A DNA stretch of 50,522 bases from Firmicutes bacterium HGW-Firmicutes-2. GTDB taxonomy: Bacteria > Bacillota > Clostridia > Lachnospirales > Vallitaleaceae. The DNA is taken from positions 1 through 50,522 of the forward strand of contig PGZV01000008.1 in the NCBI GenBank assembly GCA_002841495.1. The letters are read 5' to 3'. Both the position numbers and the translations under genes were made by a program. This document shows positions 15,807 through 23,524 of the stretch, piece by piece. The notes beneath the pieces are model-generated. The model made no database searches, was not told the origin of the DNA, and saw nothing but the letters and a program-made list of their open reading frames with translations. Within the stretch, counting starts at the first letter, position 1. Each line of letters starts with the position of its first letter.

Positions 15807-16216
15807 AACTTCAGGGTGTGCAAGCTGCTTTCCCAACGTGGAAGTAAGTGAGGGGATATATCATCCTCTCACTTGAACTTTGAAAACTTCATATCCGATT
15901 TCATAAATACGTTAGCTGATGAGCCTGAAAAGGACAAGCGACACGGATAGATGCGCGACGACCACCTGTAAGGTTAGAACAGATCCATGCAAATGGATTT
16001 TTTCTCTTGGGAGTTTTTTTCTCTGACCCTATCAATGCGGCCAACAGTAAGGTGCGAGCGGGTCCGTCTGATCCTAAAGCAGATTAAGCAGGAGCTTAGG
16101 TTCCTGACAGTTCACTGTTTCGCCAAAACCTCATCAGCCTATAATGATACTTCTGCCCAGCCACAGACATCGCAATGGGGGCAGCCTGCGGAGATCCCGG
16201 GGGAGGTGAGAATCCT
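15807..16216 (+). other. Non-coding structured region after the sigma-like gene
   Basis: No convincing gene lies here. A hairpin AAGTGAG...CTCACTT spans about 15844-15873. ATCCG (15893-15897) can pair with CGGAT (15944-15948) around a 46-base loop, and a short terminator follows at 15983-16003. The stretch 16004-16200 is relatively GC-rich and has open frames but no start with a ribosome site. It could be a small RNA or a long leader of the recombinase operon. Confidence 0.5.
15983..16003 (+). terminator. Short hairpin terminator
   Basis: ATCCAT (15983-15988) and ATGGAT (15993-15998) pair over a GCAA loop and run into TTTTT. It ends the structured segment behind the sigma-like gene and could act as an attenuator for the recombinase operon. 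Confidence 0.65.
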
Positions 16217-16263
16217 ATGACGAGGTTAACTGGCCTCGGTTTATGAAAACGCCCGGCTCGTAG
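16217..16263 (+). CDS. Two overlapping leader mini-ORFs (9 and 6 codons)
   Basis: GGGAGGTGA (16201-16209) is a near-perfect ribosome site seven bases before ATG 16217, which encodes MTRLTGLGL and stops at TGA 16244-16246. A second ATG at 16243 overlaps that stop (ATGA) and encodes MKTPGS. The first hairpin of the following array (CGAGG 16221-16225 with CCTCG 16234-16238) lies inside the first mini-ORF. Such a layout is typical of translation-sensing leader peptides. Actual expression is inferred. Confidence 0.5.
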
Positions 16264-16414
16264 ATTACGAGCTTACACTGGGGAAGTTGTGTCAAATACA
16301 GTGTGATGAGAATAAAAACTGACTTAATGTCAGAATCCATGGGGATTACAGAGCATTTACTTGCTTTCTTCTGGTGTTCGCGAAAGCGGGTGCCTGAAGG
16401 ACTGTAGTCCCCAT
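16221..16414 (+). promoter_or_regulatory. Array of five hairpins before the SHOCT-recombinase operon
   Basis: In order: CGAGG/CCTCG (16221-16238), GCTCGT/ACGAGC (16256-16272), ACACTG/CAGTGT (16275-16304), CTGAC/GTCAG (16319-16333), and a 13-bp stem ATGGGGATTACAG (16339-16351) with CTGTAGTCCCCAT (16402-16414, one G-U). The long stem encloses an inner helix capped by GAAA (CGC-GAAA-GCG near 16380-16389). No long T run follows. The density of stems points to a folded leader RNA. It may control the recombinases, possibly with the leader mini-ORFs. Confidence 0.65.
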
Positions 16415-16456
16415 TATTGTGATATTAAGAAAAATCGGCAGATTGGAGGCTATAAG

Positions 16457-16669
16457 ATGATCAACGATGTTATGAAAATAGGCGAAGAAGAAGCCAAGCT
16501 TCACGGCATGACCAAGGAGCAATCCCAGAGTGAAGTGCAATATAAAATGTCTCAGAAGATGCTGGCTATTTTACATAGAATGGGCATTGTCAGCGAAGAA
16601 GAGCGGGAAAAAATCGATGTATTGAACCGTGAATCCTTCTCGCCCCAACTTGCCAAGGTATATGTGTAA
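16457..16669 (+). CDS. SHOCT-like small protein of the recombinase operon
   Basis: 70 aa starting at ATG 16457, seven bases after GGAGG. The sequence runs MINDVMKIGEEEAKLHGMTKE, then MSQKMLAILHRMGIVSEEEREKIDVLNRE. The second part has the SHOCT-type short C-terminal helix pattern (L..L...G.IS.EE...). My recollection is that small SHOCT proteins often sit just ahead of serine recombinase clusters in Clostridia. It lies 80 bases upstream of the first recombinase. Its exact role is unknown. Confidence 0.7.
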   Translation: MINDVMKIGEEEAKLHGMTKEQSQSEVQYKMSQKMLAILHRMGIVSEEEREKIDVLNRESFSPQLAKVYV

Positions 16670-16749
16670 AAACACTTGCTTTGTACCAAGCTTTGGAGTA
16701 TCGTGTGTTGCTAAGAAAGGGATTGATCCCAGAAAGAAGGAAACAGAAA

Positions 16750-18393
16750 ATGGCAAAGAAAGTGATTAAAATTGAGCCAGTCAGACAGCAGGTCATTCAG
16801 GAACTCAGACCGAAGAAACGGGCCTGCGCCTACTGTAGAGTCAGTACCGACTCAACTAAGCAACACACATCCTATGTCGCTCAGCTGGAATATTATGAAA
16901 AGTATATCTGCAAGCAGGCGGACTGGGACTTCGCCGGTATTTTTGCCGATGAAGCAAAAAGCGGTACCGAAGTTAAGAGCCGTGATGAATTTCAACGGAT
17001 GATACGAGAGTGTGAAAACGGCAATATCGACATTATCGTTACCAAATCGGTCACCCGGTTTGCCAGAAATACCGTGGACAGCATCGAAGCCATTCGCAAA
17101 CTGAAGGCACTTGGTGTCACGGTCTACTTCGAAAAAGAGAACCTGAACACCATGTCTGAGCAAAGTGAGCAGATGCTGACGATTTTAAGCTCACTGGCAC
17201 AGGGCGAATCGGAAAGTATATCCACCAATAGCAGATGGAGCATACAAAAGCGATTCAGAGACGGCAGTTATAAAATCTGCTGCGTAGCTTATGGCTATAC
17301 GAAAGACGAAGATGGTGAACTGATCATCCAAGAGGAAGAAGCAACCATTGTCCGAAGGATATTCAGAGATTATTTAAACGGCAAAGGGGCCTATGTCATC
17401 GCCAGAAACTTGACAGATGAAAACATTCCGACTCCACGACTAGCTGAAAGCTGGAATGATCATGTTCTGATGGAAATGCTCCAAAATCCCATATATGTAG
17501 GAGATCTGATTTTGCAGAAAACCTATACGACTGAGGTACTCCCCTTTACGAAAAAACGTAATCGTGGTGAGAAACCTCAGTTTTTTATTAAGGACAATCA
17601 TGAACCAATTATCACCAGAGAAGAAGGTAAAATGGTTCGGGAGATCCTGGATTATCGGAGAGAGCAAAGATCCATGCAGGATGGAGAGAAATATCAGAAC
17701 CGGTATGAACTTAGCAGTAAAATCATCTGTGGAGAATGCGGTGGAACTTTCAAACGGCAAAAGATTTACATCGGAAAGCCTTATGAGAAGATTCAGTGGA
17801 GTTGTAAAGTGCATATCAAAAACAGCAAAGCCTGCACCATGAAAGCGGTGCGAGATGATGTAATCAAAGAAGCCTATCTTGCGATGTGGAATAAATTGGT
17901 CAGCAACTACACCTACATTCTCAGTCTGATGCTGGATTCGCTGAAGAATCTGCGGACTGATGAAAATCAAGAGAAGGAAATTGAAACACTGAATCATCAA
18001 ATTATGGAATTAACAGAGCAGAGTCATATTCTGAGCCGAGTGGTGCAAAAAGGATATATGGACTCTGCTCTTTTTATACAAAAACAGAATGCCTTAAATA
18101 TCCAGATGGAAGAGCTGAAGAAACAGAGGAACAGTCTGCTGGATGCCAATGGCTTTGAAAAAGAGATTGAAGGAACACAGAGGTTACTGGAAATTATTAA
18201 ATATAACCCGGATATCATGGACGAATATGATGAGAATCTTTTTACTCATATGGTAGATAAGGTCATTATCGATCATCAGGGAGTCATTACCTTCAAGCTG
18301 ATCAACGAATTGGAACTGACTGAATACACTGGGGAAGATGCAAGAATTGGAGGTGATGGTCATGGGACAGCGACACATGCCACTGGGCTATAA
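16750..18393 (+). CDS. Large serine recombinase 1
   Basis: The 547-aa protein starts at ATG 16750 after AGAAGGAAACAG. It has the resolvase catalytic domain with nucleophile S32 (YCRVSTDS) and arginines in VTRFARNTVDS. The recombinase domain follows (about 160-280), then a zinc ribbon (IICGECGGTFKRQ ... WSCKVH ... ACTM, about 340-375) and a long coiled coil (about 400-490). This is the normal plan of large serine integrases and transposases such as TnpX/Int. The first of three consecutive recombinase genes, it overlaps the next by 32 bases. Codon use looks more GC-rich than in the cargo genes. Confidence 0.95.
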   Translation: MAKKVIKIEPVRQQVIQELRPKKRACAYCRVSTDSTKQHTSYVAQLEYYEKYICKQADWDFAGIFADEAKSGTEVKSRDEFQRMIRECENGNIDIIVTKSVTRFARNTVDSIEAIRKLKALGVTVYFEKENLNTMSEQSEQMLTILSSLAQGESESISTNSRWSIQKRFRDGSYKICCVAYGYTKDEDGELIIQEEEATIVRRIFRDYLNGKGAYVIARNLTDENIPTPRLAESWNDHVLMEMLQNPIYVGDLILQKTYTTEVLPFTKKRNRGEKPQFFIKDNHEPIITREEGKMVREILDYRREQRSMQDGEKYQNRYELSSKIICGECGGTFKRQKIYIGKPYEKIQWSCKVHIKNSKACTMKAVRDDVIKEAYLAMWNKLVSNYTYILSLMLDSLKNLRTDENQEKEIETLNHQIMELTEQSHILSRVVQKGYMDSALFIQKQNALNIQMEELKKQRNSLLDANGFEKEIEGTQRLLEIIKYNPDIMDEYDENLFTHMVDKVIIDHQGVITFKLINELELTEYTGEDARIGGDGHGTATHATGL

Positions 18394-19369
18394 GATGGTA
18401 AATGGAACGGTACAGATTCATGAGGAACATGCTGCTGTTGTTAAAAGGATTTTTACAGATTATATCGCAGGGAAATCCATGCAGACCATTGCCAAGGAAT
18501 TAACCGATACAAGAATTTATAACGCCAATAAGAAACCAAACTGGAGTCATACATCGGTAGGCAAAATTCTACAGAATAAGAAATATATAGGTGACACCTT
18601 TTATCCGCAGCTTGTCGAGAAACATATATTTGAACAAGCTCAGGAGAGACGAAAAAAGACGGCAAAAAGGTTTAACCGAACTAAGTCAAAGGCTTCAAGA
18701 TGTCATCAATCAGTATTTAAGGATATCATCCGGTGCGGCGATTGTAATGAAGTCTACCGCAAATATGTGGAGCATGCCGGTAAACCATCAGAAAAGATAA
18801 AATGGAAATGCAAACAGTACATCAAAGAAAACAAGGTGTACTGCAGAAATCACTTTTTTGAAGAAGGTGAGCTGGAACAGATTCTTATTCAGGCGACGAA
18901 TCAGCTTCTAAAACAAAAAAGGCTTATCCAGAAGGTGACAAAGCATGAGCCGCCAAAGATAAGCTTGGAGCTACGGAATGTGGAAAAAAGAATCAAGGAA
19001 TTGGAACAAGATGGAGATTATGCAAATCCAAAACTGCCGGAGCTGATTATGAAACGTGCTCAATTGTTTTATGCCGGAGCGACTATCGATGACCATGCCC
19101 GGAACGCTGAGATTCTAAAAGAAGCACTGGCTGGTAAGAGTAAGTTGATGATATTTGATGAAACACTGTTTAGTGCCATCATTAAGCAAATAACGGTTTA
19201 TAAAGGCAATAAGATCGATGTTGAATTTATCAATGGCACGATTATAGAGATACCTATAGAAAAACCAACAGAAGAGATAAAAGAGACTCCAGAATCTCAA
19301 GGAAAGGATGGTAAACATGGCAGTAGCAAAAAAGACGGTGGCGATCATACCACCACAAATGAAATATGA
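18362..19369 (+). CDS. Serine recombinase 2, lacks the catalytic domain
   Basis: ATG 18362 sits eight bases after GGAGG, giving 335 aa. The protein begins directly with the recombinase DNA-binding domain (MPLGYKMVNGTVQIHEEHAAVVKRIFTDYIAGKSMQTIAKEL), then a zinc ribbon (IIRCGDCNEVYRKY ... WKCKQYI ... YCRNHFF) and a helical tail. The about 140-residue resolvase domain with the active serine is absent. It overlaps recombinase 1 by 32 bases and recombinase 3 by 53 bases, so this is a stable arrangement, not a broken gene. It probably acts as a DNA-binding partner or directionality subunit of the other two. Confidence 0.9.
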   Translation: MGQRHMPLGYKMVNGTVQIHEEHAAVVKRIFTDYIAGKSMQTIAKELTDTRIYNANKKPNWSHTSVGKILQNKKYIGDTFYPQLVEKHIFEQAQERRKKTAKRFNRTKSKASRCHQSVFKDIIRCGDCNEVYRKYVEHAGKPSEKIKWKCKQYIKENKVYCRNHFFEEGELEQILIQATNQLLKQKRLIQKVTKHEPPKISLELRNVEKRIKELEQDGDYANPKLPELIMKRAQLFYAGATIDDHARNAEILKEALAGKSKLMIFDETLFSAIIKQITVYKGNKIDVEFINGTIIEIPIEKPTEEIKETPESQGKDGKHGSSKKDGGDHTTTNEI

Positions 19370-20972
19370 CCGACATGTACGAGTGGAGCAGAAAAAGCTT
19401 AAAGTAGCCGCTTATTGCAGAGTTAGCACCTTGTTAGAACAGCAGGAAGGTAGCTATGAAGCCCAGGTCGATTATTATACCGAGAAGATCAATAGCAATC
19501 CAAATTGGAAATGCGCCGGTATCTTCGCAGATGATGGTAAGAGCGCAACTCAAACAAAAAAGCGTGATGATTTCAATGCGCTTATTGATGCCTGTTTGGC
19601 CGGCAAAGTAGATCTGGTTCTGACAAAGTCGGTCAGCCGATTCGCACGAAATACCGTCGATGCCCTGCAATGCATCCGGAAATTGAAAGAGAAAAGCATT
19701 CCGGTCATCTTCGAAAAAGAAGGTGTCAACACCATGGAAAGTGGTGGGGAGCTGCTGATTACCATTCTAAGCAGTCAAGCGCAGGAAGAAAGTCGGAACA
19801 TCAGTGAGAACACCAGATGGGGCTTAACCAGACGGTTCGAGAACGGCATCATATCCGTCAATCATAAGAAATTCTTAGGCTATACCAAAGATGAAGAAGG
19901 CAATCTGGTCATCGTATCGGAAGAAGCAGTGATTGTAAAACGGATTTTCAGAGAATACTTGGAAGGCAGCAGTATCAGCCAGATTGTCAAAGGACTCGAA
20001 AATGACGGAATTAAAACCGTCACCGGACTGGATCACTGGCATCCCGGTACCATCGATAAAATGCTGTCCAATGAGAAATTCTGCGGCGATGCCTGTATGC
20101 AGAAGACCTACACCATCGATTTTCTGACGAAGAAGAAGGTCAAAAATCAAGGGTATGCACCACAATATTATATCGAAGACAACCACGAGGCGATCATACC
20201 AAAAGAACTGTTTCATCAAGTACAGGTAGAAAAGGCCAGAAGAGCCAGTTTAAATAAAGCAGCTGTAACACGAAAAGCCAATAAAGCCAAAAAGGAAAAG
20301 AGCAAATATAGCTCAAAATATATACTAACAGAGCTGATGATATGTGGCGAATGCGGACATGCTTACAGAAGGCAGACTTGGTCCAAGTATGGACAGAAAA
20401 CAGCTGTATGGCGATGTGAGGACCGGCTCAAGCAGGGAAATGCATCCAAATGCCATCATTCACCAACGCTAAAAGAAGAACAGCTTCATGATGCCATAAT
20501 GAACGCCATCAATAAAGTGGTCGAAAATAACGGCGAATTTATCGGAACCTTTAGAGAAAACGTCATCCGGGTCATCGGCAACTACAGCACCAAAGATGTT
20601 ACGACAGAATATGATGAGCAGATAGATAAGCTACAAAAGCAGATGCTGGAGCTTATCGAGGATAATGCCAAACAAGGCGCTGTGAGTGAAGAGTTTGATG
20701 AAGCATATAGAGAACTAGCAGAGCAGATCAATGAGCTGAAGCAGGCAAAATTACAGCAGGTAAGGGCACAAAAAGAGGCGGAGAAGTACGCCGAAAGGGT
20801 TGAAGCGCTGGACAAGGCGATCAAGACCGTAAAGCCGGATGTGAGGGAATTCGATCAGGAGCTGGTAAAACGACTGATTTACAGCATCAAGGTGCAGAAA
20901 GGCCTGAAGATTATCATACAATTTCACTCGGGGATTGTGATGACGGAAGATGTTGATTACTACGACGATTAA
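19317..20972 (+). CDS. Large serine recombinase 3
   Basis: 551 aa from ATG 19317 after GGAAAGG. Nucleophile S37 is in AAYCRVSTLLEQQEGS, with SVSRFARNTVDA carrying the catalytic arginines. The recombinase domain, a zinc ribbon (LMICGECGHAYRRQTW ... VWRCEDR ... KCHHSP, about 345-385) and a coiled coil (about 430-510) follow. All domains are present. It is the last gene of the operon before a terminator. Whether it or recombinase 1 does integration or excision cannot be told from sequence. Confidence 0.95.
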   Translation: MAVAKKTVAIIPPQMKYDRHVRVEQKKLKVAAYCRVSTLLEQQEGSYEAQVDYYTEKINSNPNWKCAGIFADDGKSATQTKKRDDFNALIDACLAGKVDLVLTKSVSRFARNTVDALQCIRKLKEKSIPVIFEKEGVNTMESGGELLITILSSQAQEESRNISENTRWGLTRRFENGIISVNHKKFLGYTKDEEGNLVIVSEEAVIVKRIFREYLEGSSISQIVKGLENDGIKTVTGLDHWHPGTIDKMLSNEKFCGDACMQKTYTIDFLTKKKVKNQGYAPQYYIEDNHEAIIPKELFHQVQVEKARRASLNKAAVTRKANKAKKEKSKYSSKYILTELMICGECGHAYRRQTWSKYGQKTAVWRCEDRLKQGNASKCHHSPTLKEEQLHDAIMNAINKVVENNGEFIGTFRENVIRVIGNYSTKDVTTEYDEQIDKLQKQMLELIEDNAKQGAVSEEFDEAYRELAEQINELKQAKLQQVRAQKEAEKYAERVEALDKAIKTVKPDVREFDQELVKRLIYSIKVQKGLKIIIQFHSGIVMTEDVDYYDD

Positions 20973-21001
20973 AGTGTGATAATAACTTTAGAATACAATG
21001 G

Positions 21002-21032
21002 ACCGTGGCTGTGATAGCAGTTGCGGTTTTTT
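21002..21032 (+). terminator. Terminator of the recombinase operon
   Basis: A 10-bp stem, ACCGTGGCTG (21002-21011) with CAGTTGCGGT (21018-21027, including G-U pairs), then a run of six Ts. It lies 30 bases after recombinase 3. Confidence 0.85.
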
Positions 21033-21107
21033 GCTTTGGGATGCAAATAGCAAGATTATGGTTTGCGTTTTGAAGGTGTCATTTAGATTAAAATTGGAGG
21101 ATTGAAA

Positions 21108-21500
21108 ATGACAAGAGATGAATTATACGAGTTAATGGAAGACGGAAATCTAGGATATGCCTGTGTTTACTTTAATGGTGATCAGGGCATGCATACAGAC
21201 TTTATGTTTCAGATGACTGCTAAAAACATTGCCAATTTTATTGGTAAATATGCTTATGAAGCCGACAAGATCATTATGACAGATATGTGTGATAGCTTTA
21301 TTTGTGAATCAGTATTTGGCGGGTTTCTGATGAACTGTCCGGATCAAGTGTTGTGCCGTGAAATCATACCGTATCTTGCAGCAATACAGATGGGTGCGGT
21401 AGAAGCAAAGGATTTTCCGGTAGCGACCAGAGCGGAAATGGAAGAGCTTTGGCATGCGGAAGAAGAGGAAGTTATGCGGGCAGAGTTTAGGATGCTGTAA
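21108..21500 (+). CDS. Hypothetical protein, 130 aa, element-associated
   Basis: ATG 21108 is seven bases after GGAGG. The sequence is acidic and soluble (GYACVYFNGDQGMHTDFMFQ, NIANFIGKYAYEADKIIMTDMCDSFICESVFGGFLMNCPD, AEEEEVMRAEFRML). I have a general impression of close relatives in mobile elements of Lachnospiraceae but know no function. Several well-placed cysteines (MCDSFICES, NCPDQVLC) could be structural. It lies just beyond the recombinase terminator, so it has its own promoter. Confidence 0.75.
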   Translation: MTRDELYELMEDGNLGYACVYFNGDQGMHTDFMFQMTAKNIANFIGKYAYEADKIIMTDMCDSFICESVFGGFLMNCPDQVLCREIIPYLAAIQMGAVEAKDFPVATRAEMEELWHAEEEEVMRAEFRML

Positions 21501-21610
21501 TTTTTGTAAATGATTAAATTTTTAGACAATTTTCTTGTGAAAAACTTCTCAGAGGGGTACAATTGTAATAACAATGTTGTTGATATTGTTATCCTTTGGG
21601 AGGTAAGAAA

Positions 21611-21874
21611 ATGCCAACTGTTAATGAATTGTTAGAAGAAGCAAAATCTGAATTGTCGCATTTACAATCAGGCGAAATATTCCTGGTGCGTGATCTGTTT
21701 AAGGGATATGATTGGAATAGGATTTCACGCAGTGATCGATTACTCCTTGGCACCTTATTTCTCAATTATATAAAGACTAATAATATAGGGGTTGTTCCGA
21801 TTGAAAAGACTTCGTCGGGGCAGCAGAAATATGAGAAAAGTGATAATAACGGCGATACAAAACAGAGTCGTTAA
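21611..21874 (+). CDS. DUF1413-like small protein
   Basis: 87 aa from ATG 21611 behind GGGAGGTAAG. The core ELSHLQSGEIFLVRDLFKGYDWNRISRSDRLLLGTLFLNYIKT fits the DUF1413 pattern (GE.F.VRDLF.G..W......R..LG..F). The tail is polar and probably disordered. A hairpin ATAACAAT/ATTGTTAT (21568-21592) lies just upstream of its ribosome site. It is 17 bases before the ABC-3C nuclease gene, so it may be co-transcribed with that system. Function unknown. Confidence 0.7.
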   Translation: MPTVNELLEEAKSELSHLQSGEIFLVRDLFKGYDWNRISRSDRLLLGTLFLNYIKTNNIGVVPIEKTSSGQQKYEKSDNNGDTKQSR

Positions 21875-21891
21875 TGTTGTGAGGTGATTAA

Positions 21892-23046
21892 ATGGAGAGA
21901 GCAATCAATGATGCAACACTCAAGAAGGCAGGAGATATATACCAATATTTTGTGGCTCTTCGTGATTGTTTTATGATGAATAGTGGTGATATATTGCAAA
22001 TTGAAACTAATGGTGACGTTAGTATTATTTCTAGTTCATCAGAAAAGTCATTTCAAAGAGAGGTAAAGCATCATTTTGGTGAGAAAAAACTTTCAGACAG
22101 AGATGTTGATTTTTGGAAGACGCTTTCAAATTGGTACGTAGATTTTGATAGGATCGCAACATTTTCCAATTTGATATTATATACAACCGCAATGACTTCT
22201 GACGAATCGCCTTTTCATAATTGGAACAAAAAAGAACCAAAAGATAAACTTTTTGTTTTACAAACAATCGGAAAAATAATCAAACAAAAAGAAGAAATAT
22301 TTAGAAAATACTATAACAAGATTTTTGCAGATGAAGTATATGATGAAACAAACTTATTAGATATATTATCACGATTTACAATTGAGCATTCACAGAATCA
22401 AATTTCAGGAATTTCAAGGGAATTTAGTTCGTATATTGGACATATTCCTGAAATTAATCGAGATGAATACATAGCAGCTTTATTAGGTCGGATTGTTGGG
22501 AAGATTAAAGAGCCACCTCATCAATGGGAAGTTAGTCGAGAAGAGTTTGATAAAATGCTACAGCAGGAAACACCAGCATATACTAGTCCGAGAGAAATAC
22601 CCTTACCTACTGATTTTGCAGAATCAAAATTTCCTAAGGAAAGAGCCAAAAAGTATGAACAAAAAAAGTTTGTTGCTGCAATTAAAAGCATAGAGTACGA
22701 AAATCAAATTCCTGATGCTGTTTCGGACTATTGGAAAGCCGAAATGACGGTGATGCGATATTTTAGAGATGATTTATTGTATGTTCGGAGCTTGCCGAGA
22801 TATAAAAATGAACTCAAAAGCCAAATGAAGTACGCAAAAGATAGTAGAGAACTTGAAGCAGAAAATACTGATAGAGCTGTACGAATAAAGCATTCAAAAC
22901 ATTTGTATAATGAAATTATGAAATGGGATGCTAAAGATTTTGGCACAATTGTAAGGAATCAAGGATATTTTCAACGTGGTATTATTCATACAATTGTGGA
23001 TAATGATGAATTTGATTGGAAAATAGGTGAAAAAGATGAGTGTTGA
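21892..23046 (+). CDS. ABC-3C system, nuclease-like first component
   Basis: 384 aa. The N-terminal part (KAGDIYQYFVALRDCFMMNSGDILQIETNGDVSII, then FQREVKHHF) resembles the DUF4297/Cap4-type dsDNA nuclease domain: E...D...E-V-K is a plausible PD-(D/E)xK site with K near residue 60. LSDRDVDFWKTLSNW is also typical. The rest is helical and likely docks the partners. It overlaps the middle component by 11 bases. In ABC-3C systems this protein is the predicted effector, set off by the SMC-like ATPase. This assignment rests on gene order plus these motifs. Confidence 0.8.
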   Translation: MERAINDATLKKAGDIYQYFVALRDCFMMNSGDILQIETNGDVSIISSSSEKSFQREVKHHFGEKKLSDRDVDFWKTLSNWYVDFDRIATFSNLILYTTAMTSDESPFHNWNKKEPKDKLFVLQTIGKIIKQKEEIFRKYYNKIFADEVYDETNLLDILSRFTIEHSQNQISGISREFSSYIGHIPEINRDEYIAALLGRIVGKIKEPPHQWEVSREEFDKMLQQETPAYTSPREIPLPTDFAESKFPKERAKKYEQKKFVAAIKSIEYENQIPDAVSDYWKAEMTVMRYFRDDLLYVRSLPRYKNELKSQMKYAKDSRELEAENTDRAVRIKHSKHLYNEIMKWDAKDFGTIVRNQGYFQRGIIHTIVDNDEFDWKIGEKDEC

Positions 23047-23524
23047 GCATATTCAAACATTATGTATGAATCCACATTTTTATGGATTGCTAATACAGGG
23101 GTTTTTATCAGGGTATAGTAAACCTTGTGAAACAAGGCTGGTTTTTATGGCATTACCTATTTTGATGTATTCTGAATCAAGAAAAAAGTTATCAAATGCA
23201 AACAATAGAAGCAAGATGGAGACATTGTTTAATTCAACTGATAAACTAGAGAATAACACAAAAATTTCTGGGAAGGTGAAACTTTCTGGGTATTTGAATC
23301 GATATGAAGAATTGAAAAGTTGGTCGAAGAAGTCAATAATAATTCTATATACAGAGAAAAAAATACTTTTTCATGAAAAGAGCATTGTCCTAGTCGAACC
23401 TATAAAACATTTAGAATATGAGGACACTGTTCGTGAATGGATTAAAGCTGCATATTATTTAGGTGTTGTTTTTTCTAAAAGTGACGAGGATCATTTGAAC
23501 TATTTCTTGGGGGTGGAAAGATAA
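23036..23524 (+). CDS. ABC-3C system, middle component
   Basis: 162 aa from ATG 23036 behind AGGTGA. The sequence IQTLCMNPHFYGLLIQGFLSGYSKPCETRLVFMALPILMYSESRKKL, followed by WIKAAYYLGVVFSKSDEDHLNYFLGVE, has the pattern of ABC three-component middle proteins (N-P-A/H, P..L, then LG-F near the end). It is thought to bridge the effector and the ATPase. Its start overlaps the upstream stop and its stop overlaps the downstream start (TAATG), so the three are translated as a unit. Confidence 0.85.
   Translation: MSVEHIQTLCMNPHFYGLLIQGFLSGYSKPCETRLVFMALPILMYSESRKKLSNANNRSKMETLFNSTDKLENNTKISGKVKLSGYLNRYEELKSWSKKSIIILYTEKKILFHEKSIVLVEPIKHLEYEDTVREWIKAAYYLGVVFSKSDEDHLNYFLGVER

Noticed and set aside
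15914-15935. CTGATGAG followed by a possible stem, resembling a hammerhead ribozyme core
   Set aside because: The needed GAAA box after stem II and the cleavage-site helix are not found, so the match is only the short CTGATGA word.
15987-16220. Open frame of 77 codons with an arginine/glutamine-rich product
   Set aside because: It starts inside the terminator at 15983-16003, has no ribosome site, and the composition is not protein-like. I treat the stretch as non-coding.
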